Source: an uncultured Collinsella sp. (GTDB lineage Bacteria > Actinomycetota > Coriobacteriia > Coriobacteriales > Coriobacteriaceae). Taken from it: a stretch of DNA of 7,923 nucleotides. A program made the translations under genes and the position numbers. This document shows, one piece after another, positions 1-6,428 of the stretch. Below the pieces are notes generated by a model. It did no database searches. It was not told the origin of the DNA and saw nothing but the letters and a program-made list of their open reading frames with translations. The first letter of the stretch is position 1; the number at the start of each line of letters is the position of its first letter. The stretch spans positions 1 to 7,923 of the forward strand of contig CABRFW010000066.1 of NCBI GenBank assembly GCA_902470265.1. The letters are read 5' to 3'.

Positions 1-972
1 GAGTTCTCCCTCCGTCCTGCCGCTGAGCTCTCTTCCTTCGACGCCGTTGAGATCGAGATGCCTCCCGCGGAGGTCACCGAGTCCGAGATCAACAACCAGG
101 TCGAGATGCTCCTCAACTACCGTGCCACCTTCGAGGACGTCGAGGGCCGCGCCGTCGAGGCCGAGGACTACGTTACCGTCGACCTCAAGGCCGTCGAGAA
201 CGCCGACAACTTTGCCGCCGAGGGCCGCATGCTCATCGCCGGTAGCGACAGCAACCCCAAGGAGTTCAACGAGGCCCTGATCGGTGCCAACGTTGACGAC
301 GTCAAGACCGTCACCTGGACCGACGAGGTCGAGGAGGGCGAAGAGGCCGAGACCCACACCGTCGAGGTCACCGTCAAGGGCATCAAGGTCCGTAACACCC
401 CCGAGCTCACCGACGAGCTCGTCAAGTCCGACTTTGGCTTCGACAGCATCGACGCCATGCGCGACGCCATCAAGATTGAGATCGAGCAGGACAAGGCTTC
501 CCGCCTCCCGGCCGAGAAGGAGAACCGTTGCGTCTCCGCTCTCGCCGAGCGTCTGCAGCTCGACGAGATGGACGCCGACTACGAGCAGTCCGTCTTTGAG
601 GAGCTTGGCCAGAACTTCCTGTCCAACCTCGCTGCCCGCGGCATGACCCTGGACACCTGGCTGCCCGCTTCCGGTCTGACCATGGAGCAGTTCATCGGCG
701 ACCTGCACAAGCAGGCCAACGACGTTGCCCGTGAGTCCCTGGCTCTCGACGCCCTCGCCCGCGAGCTCAAGATCGAGGTCACCGAGGACGACATCAACGC
801 CGAGTTCGAGAAGGCCGGCGTCAAGGACGTCGAGGCTTCCAAGGCCGAGTTCATCGCCGATGGCCGCATGCCTGCCGTCCGCGAGTCCATCCGTCGCTCC
901 AAGGCCGTCGACCACCTGGTCGAGAACGCCAAGGTGACCGAGGTCGACGAGACCGCCAAGGACGCCGAGTAA
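1..972 (+). CDS. tig: Trigger factor, ribosome-associated chaperone (5'-truncated by window edge)
   Basis: The frame is open from base 1 to the TAA at 970-972 and gives 323 residues. Trigger factors are usually about 430-460 residues, so roughly the first 95-110, including the ribosome-docking loop, lie outside the window. Seen here: the end of the N-terminal domain (residues 1-20, EFSLRPAAEL...), then a linker matching the family pattern EVTESEINNQVEMLL. Next is the FKBP-type PPIase region (about 54-130, starting EDYVTVDL and ending VTVKGIKV). After PELTDELVKSDFGFDS comes the long helical SurA-like C-terminal domain with an acidic tail. Trigger factor binds at the ribosome exit tunnel and shields emerging chains. 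The PPIase region is unusual: the family's IPGFE-like pocket segment is replaced by NPKEFNEAL, so isomerase activity may be weak or lost. It sits upstream of clpP and clpX, a common arrangement linking folding and proteolysis. Identification is confident from the overall domain pattern. Confidence 0.95.
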   Translation, partial: EFSLRPAAELSSFDAVEIEMPPAEVTESEINNQVEMLLNYRATFEDVEGRAVEAEDYVTVDLKAVENADNFAAEGRMLIAGSDSNPKEFNEALIGANVDDVKTVTWTDEVEEGEEAETHTVEVTVKGIKVRNTPELTDELVKSDFGFDSIDAMRDAIKIEIEQDKASRLPAEKENRCVSALAERLQLDEMDADYEQSVFEELGQNFLSNLAARGMTLDTWLPASGLTMEQFIGDLHKQANDVARESLALDALARELKIEVTEDDINAEFEKAGVKDVEASKAEFIADGRMPAVRESIRRSKAVDHLVENAKVTEVDETAKDAE

Positions 973-1048
973 TTCTCGCCACCTTGCCCGCGAGCGCATG
1001 CGTGCGCCCGTGATGGGGTAAAGTTATACACCGGTTATCCGGTTGCTT

Positions 1049-1095
1049 CGTACGGTGCCAGCCAATGCATAGCATGCGGGCACCGTACGTTTATC
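1049..1095 (+). terminator. Hairpin between tig and clpP, possible tig terminator
   Basis: An 11-bp perfect stem (CGTACGGTGCC at 1049-1059 with GGCACCGTACG at 1079-1089) encloses a 19-nt loop. The loop can itself form a small ATGC/GCAT stem. It is followed by TTTATCT, a modest T-rich tail. This fits an intrinsic terminator for tig, but the long loop and interrupted T-run leave room for a processing site, an attenuator or an operator. A second short palindrome, ACCGG-TTAT-CCGGT, lies just upstream at 1030-1043. No convincing -35/-10 pair for clpP was found in the 163-nt gap. Confidence 0.45.
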
Positions 1096-1125
1096 TAGAA
1101 CCAATTTGGTCCGCAAGAGAGAAAT

Positions 1126-1129
1126 GGAG
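1126..1129 (+). promoter_or_regulatory. Ribosome binding site deciding the clpP start
   Basis: GGAG lies six bases before the ATG at 1136. Three in-frame ATG codons occur close together (1124, 1130, 1136), plus a TTG at 1106. Only the 1136 start has a well-spaced purine-rich Shine-Dalgarno match. The AAGAGAG before 1124 is a weaker match. Confidence 0.5.
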
Positions 1130-1135
1130 ATGCGT

Positions 1136-1756
1136 ATGATCGCTAAGTTCGATTCCGCCCTCGTGCCATACGTTATCGAGCAGACGCCGCGCGGCGAGCG
1201 CAGCTACGATATCTATTCGCGCCTGCTCAACGACCGCATCATCTTCTTGGGCGAGGAGATCAACTCCGTCAGCGCCAACCTGGTCGTTGCCCAGCTGTTG
1301 CATCTTGAGAGCCAGGATGCCGAGAAGGATATCTCGCTCTACATCAATTCGCCCGGCGGCGAGGTCTACTCCGGCCTGGCGATTCTGGACACCATGAACT
1401 TCATCAAGCCGCAGGTCTCCACCATCTGCGTCGGTATGGCCGCGTCCATGGCCGCCGTGCTGCTTTCGGCCGGCGCCAAGGGCAAGCGCTTCTGCCTGCC
1501 GCACTCCAAGGTCATGATTCACCAGCCCAGCGGCGGTGCTCAGGGCCAGCAGACCGAGATCGAGATCGTGGCCGAGGAGATCAAGAAGACCCGTCGCGAG
1601 CTCAACCAGATCCTGTCCGACGCCTCGGGCCAGCCGATCGAGAAGGTTCAGGCCGATACCGAGCGCGACAACTACCTGACCGCCGCCGAGGCCCTCGACT
1701 ACGGCCTGATCGACCGTATCGTCACCTCGCGCGATCTCGCCGCGAAGGACGCCTAG
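1136..1756 (+). CDS. clpP: ATP-dependent Clp protease proteolytic subunit ClpP
   Basis: ClpP is the serine peptidase that forms the double-heptamer chamber of ClpXP/ClpAP in the cytoplasm. With the start at 1136 the protein has 206 residues, normal for the family. It begins MIAKFDSALVPYVIEQTPRG, which matches the conserved N-terminal region leading into YDIYSRLLNDRIIFLGEE. The catalytic triad is intact: Ser104 in GMAASMA, His129 in MIHQPSGG, and Asp178 in ADTERDNY, with the same spacing as the E. coli enzyme. The oxyanion-region motif YINSPGGEV is also present. Starts at 1124 (210 aa) or 1106 (TTG, 216 aa) are possible but have poorer ribosome binding sites. The stop is one base before clpX, so the two are almost certainly co-transcribed and probably translationally coupled. 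No CIRCE, HspR (HAIR) or CtsR-type operator was recognised upstream. Confidence 0.97.
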   Translation: MIAKFDSALVPYVIEQTPRGERSYDIYSRLLNDRIIFLGEEINSVSANLVVAQLLHLESQDAEKDISLYINSPGGEVYSGLAILDTMNFIKPQVSTICVGMAASMAAVLLSAGAKGKRFCLPHSKVMIHQPSGGAQGQQTEIEIVAEEIKKTRRELNQILSDASGQPIEKVQADTERDNYLTAAEALDYGLIDRIVTSRDLAAKDA

Positions 1757-1757
1757 G

Positions 1758-3164
1758 ATGGCAGGTAACATGCAGGACAACTTTGACGAGAACGGCAACC
1801 CCATCCGCTGCTCCTTCTGCGGAAAAGAGCAGGGCCAGGTCCGTCGCCTCGTAAAGGGCCCGACCAACATCTTTATCTGTGACGAGTGCGTCGCCGCCTG
1901 CTCCGAGATCCTTGAGGAGTCGCTGGCTTCGGACTTTATGGACGCCGCCCGCAACGGCAAGCTGCCGGGCTTCCTCAACGACCACGGCCAGGCAGCATCG
2001 CAGCCCGCCGTGGACCCCGAGACCGAGGGCTTTGAGCTTGAGGACGACCGCCAGGTCATCACGCACGTGCCGACGCCGCACGAGATCTATGACGAGCTTT
2101 CGGCCTATGTTATGGGTCAGGAGGACGCCAAGCGCGCCATGTCGGTGGCCGTGTACAACCACTATCGCCGCGTGATCGAGGGCGGCGCCGCGGTGTCTGC
2201 CTTTGACGACGGCTTGGACTCGCAGCTCGACAATGATATGGACGAGGTAGAGCTCGCCAAGTCCAACATCCTGTTGCTCGGTCCCACCGGTACCGGTAAG
2301 ACCCTGCTCGCCCAGACGCTTGCGCGCATCCTCGAGGTGCCGTTTGCCATCGCCGATGCCACCGCGCTCACCGAGGCCGGCTATGTGGGCGAGGACGTGG
2401 AGAACATCCTGCTTAAGCTCATCAATGCTGCCGATGGTGACATTGAGCGCGCTCAGGTGGGCATTATCTACGTGGACGAGATCGACAAGATCGCCCGCAA
2501 GGCCGAGAACCTCTCCATTACCCGCGATGTTTCGGGCGAGGGCGTTCAGCAGGCACTGCTTAAGATTCTTGAGGGCACGGTGGCCAGCGTTCCGCCCACC
2601 GGCGGCCGTAAGCATCCCCAGCAGGAGCTGTTGCAGATCGACACGACCAACATCCTGTTCATCTGCGGTGGTGCCTTTGTGGGTCTGGACAAGATCATCG
2701 CCGATCGCGTGGGCAACAAGGGTGTGGGCTTTAACTCTGAGATCGCCGGCCCCACCTCGGTCGACGAGAACGACCTGCTGCGCCAGGTGCTCCCGCAGGA
2801 CCTCAACGCCTTTGGCATGATCCCCGAGTTTGTGGGACGTACGCCTGTCGTCACCCAGACGCAGGCGCTCGACGAGGACGACCTGGTGTCGATCCTGACC
2901 GAGCCCAAGAACGCCGTGGTGCGTCAGTACCGCAAGATGTTCCAGCTCGAGGACGTTGAGCTTGAGTTTGAGGACGCCGCCCTGCACGAGATCGCCCGCA
3001 TGGCGCTCGCCCGCAAGACCGGCGCCCGCGGCCTGCGCTCCATCTGCGAGGACGTGCTGCAGCAGACGATGTTCGACCTCCCCAGCGAGGAGGGCGTCAC
3101 TAAGGTCATCGTGACCGAAGCCTCCGTAAAGGGCAAAGAACAGCCCCAACGCATCTATGGGTAA
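1758..3164 (+). CDS. clpX: ATP-dependent Clp protease ATP-binding subunit ClpX
   Basis: ClpX is the AAA+ hexameric unfoldase that recognises substrates and threads them into ClpP. The protein has 468 residues, longer than the roughly 420-430 usual. Seen in order: an N-terminal zinc-binding domain with Cys18, Cys21, Cys41 and Cys44; an acidic linker; Walker A GPTGTGKT (175-182); pore loop GYVG (208-211); Walker B IIYVDEID with Asp240 and Glu241; the RKH pore loop within GGRKHPQQE; VGF at 323-325, in the place of the ClpP-docking IGF loop; the arginine-finger region PEFVGRTPVV; and sensor 2 in TGARGLRS. Part of the extra length is an acidic insertion at about 142-163, before the conserved ELAKSNILLLGPTG. 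The ATG at 1758 has AAGGA at 1745-1749 inside the clpP end, which favours coupling. A strong terminator follows the stop by 22 bases, so clpP-clpX ends here as a transcription unit. Confidence 0.97.
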   Translation: MAGNMQDNFDENGNPIRCSFCGKEQGQVRRLVKGPTNIFICDECVAACSEILEESLASDFMDAARNGKLPGFLNDHGQAASQPAVDPETEGFELEDDRQVITHVPTPHEIYDELSAYVMGQEDAKRAMSVAVYNHYRRVIEGGAAVSAFDDGLDSQLDNDMDEVELAKSNILLLGPTGTGKTLLAQTLARILEVPFAIADATALTEAGYVGEDVENILLKLINAADGDIERAQVGIIYVDEIDKIARKAENLSITRDVSGEGVQQALLKILEGTVASVPPTGGRKHPQQELLQIDTTNILFICGGAFVGLDKIIADRVGNKGVGFNSEIAGPTSVDENDLLRQVLPQDLNAFGMIPEFVGRTPVVTQTQALDEDDLVSILTEPKNAVVRQYRKMFQLEDVELEFEDAALHEIARMALARKTGARGLRSICEDVLQQTMFDLPSEEGVTKVIVTEASVKGKEQPQRIYG

Positions 3165-3186
3165 ACCAGTCAAAAACGTGTTTGCT

Positions 3187-3226
3187 AATAGCCTCCGACC
3201 ACCCGCGGTCGGAGGCTATTTTATAT
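3187..3226 (+). terminator. Intrinsic terminator after clpX
   Basis: A perfect 14-bp stem (3187-3200 with 3207-3220, core GCCTCCGACC/GGTCGGAGGC) encloses a 6-nt loop ACCCGC and is followed by TTTTATATAT. Position, stem strength and T-rich tail all fit Rho-independent termination of the clpP-clpX transcript. Confidence 0.92.
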
Positions 3227-3250
3227 ATGCGCAATAACCCCAACTACCTG

Positions 3251-3259
3251 TGCTATTCT
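3251..3259 (+). promoter_or_regulatory. Candidate extended -10 promoter for valS
   Basis: TGCTATTCT fits the extended -10 form TGnTATnnT and lies 25 bases beyond the clpX terminator tail. That is where a promoter for valS would be expected. No good -35 box is visible about 17 bases upstream. If used, the transcript would begin near 3266 and include all of element A in a leader of roughly 185 nt. Confidence 0.4.
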
Positions 3260-3315
3260 GTGTGTTTGTTTAAGCCTCAGCGAAGTCATTACAGACTGAA
3301 GTAATCGATACCTAA

Positions 3316-3431
3316 GGGGAGGAATGTAGGCCCGATTTTCGTAGATTCCGCACGAGCCGAAGACCACTTAATGTGGTCTTCGAGCGAGCCCAGGACCTGA
3401 CCGAGCGAAAATCGGGCCTACATTCCTCCCC
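3316..3431 (+). repeat. Structured element A, long inverted repeat upstream of valS
   Basis: Two 26-nt arms (3316-3341 and 3406-3431) are perfect reverse complements and enclose 64 nt. Inside are TTCCGCACG (3346-3354), a 9-bp hairpin GAAGACCAC/GTGGTCTTC with loop TTAAT (3359-3381), and CAGGACCTGACCG (3391-3403). The right arm ends nine bases before the valS Shine-Dalgarno AGGGAG (3440-3445). No T-run follows, so it is not a simple terminator. It carries no T-box signature (no AGGTGG/ACCGCG-type box) despite preceding a synthetase gene. The same internal blocks recur in element B after valS on the other strand. It may be a leader RNA structure, a structured ncRNA or a folded DNA repeat. The inverted repeat is certain; its function is unknown. 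Confidence 0.85.
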
Positions 3432-3451
3432 GGCGGGACAGGGAGAGATAT

Positions 3452-6148
3452 ATGGAAGAAATGCCCAAGAACTACGATCCGTCGACCAACGAGCCGGCGA
3501 TCCTGCAGAAGTGGCTCGACGGCGGCTACTATAAGCGCCGTGAGGGCGTGGGCGACTGCACCGTCACCATTCCGCCTCCCAACGTTACCGGCAAGCTCCA
3601 CATGGGTCACGCCACCGACGACTCCATCCAGGACGCCATCATCCGTATGGCCCGCATGCGCGGCAAGTCCACGCGTTGGGTGCTGGGTACCGACCACGCC
3701 GGTATCGCCACGCAGACCAAGGTCGACAAGAAGCTCAAGAGTGAGGGCATCAGCCGCCTGGAGATCGGCCGCGACAAGTTTGTCGACGCTTGCTGGGATT
3801 GGACCCACGAGTACGGCGGCATCATCGTCGAGCAGATCAAGCGTATGGGCTGCTCCGTCGACTTTGATAACGAGCGCTTTACCATGGACGAGGACTACGC
3901 GCAGGCCGTGCGCAAGGTCTTCTGCGACTGGTACCACGACGGCCTGATCTACCGTGGCAAGCGCATCGTCAACTGGTGCCCCAACTGCACCACCGCCATC
4001 TCGGACGACGAGGCCGAGTATAAGGACGAGAAGGGCCACCTGTGGCACCTGCGCTACCCGCTGACCGAGCCGGTCAACGGCCAGGACTACATCGTCGTCG
4101 CCACTACGCGCCCCGAGACCATGCTCGGCGACACGGGCGTCGCCGTTTCCCCGAAGGACCCCGAGAAGGCCGCCTTCGTGGGCAAGACCGTCAAGCTTCC
4201 CATCGTGGACCGCGAGATCCCCATCTTTGAGGATTGGCATGTCGATGCCAACTTTGGCTCCGGCTTTGTCAAGGTCACCCCGGCCCACGACCCCAACGAT
4301 TACGCTATGGGTCAGGCCCACGACCTGCCGCAAATCAATATCTTCGATGAGCACGCGGTGGTCGTTGAGGGCTACGGCGAGTTCACGGGCATGAACCGCG
4401 ACGAGTGCCGCGAAGCCGTCATCAAGTGGTTCGAGGAGCACGACCTGCTCGATCACGTCGAGGACCTCGATCACTCCGTCATGCACTGCTACCGTTGCGA
4501 CTCCGCGCTGGAGCCGTGGCTGTCCGAGCAGTGGTTCGTCGCCGTCGACAAACTCAAGGGACCGGCGCTCGACGCCGTCAACTCTGGCAAGGTCACCTTC
4601 CACCCCGCGCGTTGGACGCAGACCTACACCACCTGGATGGAGAACCTCAAGGACTGGTGTATCAGCCGCCAGCTGTGGTGGGGCCACCGCATTCCCGTGT
4701 TCTACTGCGAGGACTGCGGCTGGGAGGATGCCCTTACCGAGGACACCGACGTGTGCCCCAAGTGCGGCGGCCATCACGTGCATCAGGACGAGAACGTGCT
4801 GGACACCTGGTTCAGCTCGCAGCTGTGGACCTTCGCCACGCAGGGCTGGCCGCAAAAGCCGGAGCTGCTCGAGGGCCATCACCCCACGACGGCGCTGGTC
4901 ACCGCGCGTGACATCATCGCGCTGTGGGTCGCCCGTATGGTCATGAGCTCGCTGTACTTCCTGGACGAGGTGCCGTTTAAGGACGTCGTCATCTACCCGA
5001 CGATCCTGGCCAAGGACGGCAGCCGCATGTCCAAGTCCAAGGGCAATGGCGTTGACCCTATGGACCTCATCGCTATGTACGGCGCTGATGCCATGCGCTA
5101 CAACCTGCTCACGCTGTGCACCAACAATCAGGACGTCAAGTTCGATGCGAACATCGACAAGAAGACTAAGAAGCTTATCGACAGCCCGCGTACCGACCAG
5201 GCTAAGTCGTTTGTGACCAAGATCTGGAACGCAAGCCGCTTCCTGCTCATAAACATGGAGGGCTACACGCCCGGCGAGCCCGTCGTTGAGACGCCGGCCG
5301 ACGCCTGGATGTTCAGCCGCTTGGCCAAGGCCGTGAAGATGGTCACCGAGGGTATTGAGAACTACACCTTTGGCGACATGGCCCGCGGTGTGCAGCAGTT
5401 CTTCTGGAACGAGGTCTGCGACTGGTACGTCGAGGTCACCAAGGCCCGCCTGAAGGGCGAGGGCCGTCTGCAGGCGCAGCGCAACCTGATCTTTGTGCTC
5501 GACACCTCCATTCGCCTGATGCACCCGCTTATGCCGTTTGTGACCGAGGAGATCTGGGACAACATGCCGGCGAGCGTGCTCGACCTGGACGCCGAGGGCA
5601 ACGTGAACCGCGCCGAGGCGCTCATGATCGCCAAGTGGCCCGAGCCCGCCGACTACGCCAAGTACGTGGACGAGGACGCCGAGCGCGCGTTTGAGCTGTG
5701 CCGCGCCGTCGTTTCCGCCGCCCGCGCCACGCGTTCGCGTTACCGCTTGAGCCCCAAGGCCGAGCTCGACGTGGTCGTGCGTGCCGGTGCCGAGGACATC
5801 GAGAAGCTCGAGAGCCTGCGCTCGACCATCGAGCCGCTGGCCAACACCGCCTCGCTGGTCATGGGCATCGACGTCGAGAAGCCGGCCGCGAGCATTGCCG
5901 TGGTCGACAGCGGCGTTGAGGTCTTTGTGGTGCTTGAGGGCAAGGTCGACCTTTCCGCCGAGAAGGCACGTCTGGAGAAGGAGATCGCCGCGGCGCAGAA
6001 GGAGCTCGCCGGTTGCGAGAAGACGCTTGCCAACGAGGGCTTTGTGGCCAAGGCCGCGCCCGCGGTGGTCCAGAAGAAGAGGGACCGTGCAGCTGAGCTC
6101 AAGGAGATCTTGGCGGCGCTGACTGCTCAGGTTGCTGACTTCTCGTAG
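3452..6148 (+). CDS. valS: Valyl-tRNA synthetase
   Basis: This class Ia aminoacyl-tRNA synthetase attaches valine to tRNA-Val in the cytoplasm and hydrolyses mischarged threonine. The protein has 898 residues, normal for the family. Seen in order: the N-terminal NYDPSTNEP region; PPPNVTGKLHMGHA with the HIGH-type motif HMGH at 50-53; the CP1 editing domain with TTRPETMLGD (from 218) and GSGFVKVTPAHDPNDY; the family motif WCISRQLWWGHRIPV; a zinc-ribbon-like set of cysteines (419, 422, 435, 438); DTWFSSQLWTFATQGWP; the KMSKS loop as RMSKS (525-529); the anticodon-binding helical domain; and a C-terminal coiled-coil arm from about 832. In DTWFSSQLWT the more usual GLWP is changed to QLWT. The start ATG has AGGGAG six bases upstream. 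The gene lies between structured elements A and B and probably has its own promoter after the clpX terminator. Confidence 0.97.
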   Translation: MEEMPKNYDPSTNEPAILQKWLDGGYYKRREGVGDCTVTIPPPNVTGKLHMGHATDDSIQDAIIRMARMRGKSTRWVLGTDHAGIATQTKVDKKLKSEGISRLEIGRDKFVDACWDWTHEYGGIIVEQIKRMGCSVDFDNERFTMDEDYAQAVRKVFCDWYHDGLIYRGKRIVNWCPNCTTAISDDEAEYKDEKGHLWHLRYPLTEPVNGQDYIVVATTRPETMLGDTGVAVSPKDPEKAAFVGKTVKLPIVDREIPIFEDWHVDANFGSGFVKVTPAHDPNDYAMGQAHDLPQINIFDEHAVVVEGYGEFTGMNRDECREAVIKWFEEHDLLDHVEDLDHSVMHCYRCDSALEPWLSEQWFVAVDKLKGPALDAVNSGKVTFHPARWTQTYTTWMENLKDWCISRQLWWGHRIPVFYCEDCGWEDALTEDTDVCPKCGGHHVHQDENVLDTWFSSQLWTFATQGWPQKPELLEGHHPTTALVTARDIIALWVARMVMSSLYFLDEVPFKDVVIYPTILAKDGSRMSKSKGNGVDPMDLIAMYGADAMRYNLLTLCTNNQDVKFDANIDKKTKKLIDSPRTDQAKSFVTKIWNASRFLLINMEGYTPGEPVVETPADAWMFSRLAKAVKMVTEGIENYTFGDMARGVQQFFWNEVCDWYVEVTKARLKGEGRLQAQRNLIFVLDTSIRLMHPLMPFVTEEIWDNMPASVLDLDAEGNVNRAEALMIAKWPEPADYAKYVDEDAERAFELCRAVVSAARATRSRYRLSPKAELDVVVRAGAEDIEKLESLRSTIEPLANTASLVMGIDVEKPAASIAVVDSGVEVFVVLEGKVDLSAEKARLEKEIAAAQKELAGCEKTLANEGFVAKAAPAVVQKKRDRAAELKEILAALTAQVADFS

Positions 6149-6167
6149 GTCTAACTTGGGGGCGCGT

Positions 6168-6268
6168 CCCGACGCTTTACTCGCTACTGCGGACAGTCCT
6201 GCGCAAGACGGACAGCACATTAAGTGCTGTCCTTTGCGTGCGGAACTTGTATCGAGCAAAGCGTCGGG
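6168..6268 (-). repeat. Structured element B, second copy of the family, after valS
   Basis: Outer arms 6168-6183 and 6253-6268 pair at 15 of 16 positions, with one A/C mismatch, and pairing probably continues outward with two mismatches. Read on the - strand, the interior contains TTCCGCACG (6245-6237), a 9-bp hairpin GGACAGCAC/GTGCTGTCC with loop TTAAT (6232-6210), and CAGGACTGTCCG (6201-6190). These are the same blocks, in the same order and with almost the same spacing, as in element A. The left arm begins 20 bases after the valS stop. There is no T-run after the outer stem. As with A, it may be a structured RNA read leftward or a folded DNA repeat. Confidence 0.8.
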
Positions 6269-6295
6269 CCGCTCCTAGTGCGGTTACGTGGTTGT

Positions 6296-6346
6296 TTGCA
6301 GCTGGTAGGTTAGGGCCACTTGGTTGTGGCCTTGATTCTGCTGCAA
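6296..6346 (+). other. Nested stem-loop upstream of folC
   Basis: An outer 7-bp stem (TTGCAGC 6296-6302 with GCTGCAA 6340-6346) encloses a second hairpin, GGCCAC/GTGGCC (6314-6319 with 6326-6331, loop TTGGTT). The inner hairpin can be extended by a G-T and an A-T pair. It could belong to the valS 3' end or to a folC leader. It did not match any riboswitch consensus I can recall, including the tetrahydrofolate class. Confidence 0.35.
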
Positions 6347-6358
6347 GTGGATAAAGGC

Positions 6359-6367
6359 TGATATTGT
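6359..6367 (+). promoter_or_regulatory. Candidate extended -10 promoter for folC
   Basis: TGATATTGT fits TGnTATnnT, the same form as the candidate box before valS. It lies about 60 bases before the folC start. No clear -35 box is visible. If used, transcription would start near 6374, at the base of the hairpin described next. Confidence 0.3.
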
Positions 6368-6373
6368 CAACGC

Positions 6374-6406
6374 GAGGGGCTCATTCTTTTTGGTGGGCCT
6401 CTTTTT
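6374..6406 (+). terminator. Terminator-like hairpin just before folC
   Basis: GAGG at 6374-6377 pairs with CCTC at 6398-6401. After a two-G bulge, CTCA (6380-6383) pairs with TGGG (6394-6397), counting one G-T pair. TTTTT follows immediately at 6402-6406. This fits a terminator for valS read-through or an attenuator in the folC leader. The stem is imperfect and the loop itself is T-rich. Confidence 0.5.
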
Positions 6407-6428
6407 CTGTTATGGGGGACTTTGGGTT

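Noticed and set aside
1101..1109. CCAATTTGG palindrome, also at 7863-7871
   Set aside because: Both copies are intergenic, but a repeated 9-mer in nearly 8 kb is easily due to chance, and the contexts are unlike.
1722..3173. 483-residue open frame on the - strand opposite clpX
   Set aside because: Same reason: it mirrors the codon bias of clpX and has no family features.
3316..3431. Element A as a retron or integron attC site
   Set aside because: No reverse transcriptase or integrase is nearby, and the conserved attC core boxes are not present.
3227..3451. T-box leader before valS
   Set aside because: No AGGTGG/ACCGCG-type T-box sequence and no specifier-loop arrangement could be identified. 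The dominant structure is a simple long inverted repeat.
3368..6259. 963-residue open frame on the - strand opposite valS
   Set aside because: It is a shadow of a strongly biased high-G+C gene: low-complexity composition rich in Val, Leu, Gly, Asp and His, no recognisable domains, and it lies across a certain valS.
3316..6268. Elements A and B as terminal inverted repeats of a transposon carrying valS
   Set aside because: Each element is internally palindromic, their outer arms differ from each other, valS is an essential housekeeping gene with matching codon use, and no transposase is present.
6390..6428. TTG start giving a 13-residue N-terminal extension of folC
   Set aside because: The extension is encoded by the terminator-like hairpin and T-run and does not resemble FolC N-termini. 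The ATG at 6429 fits the family.
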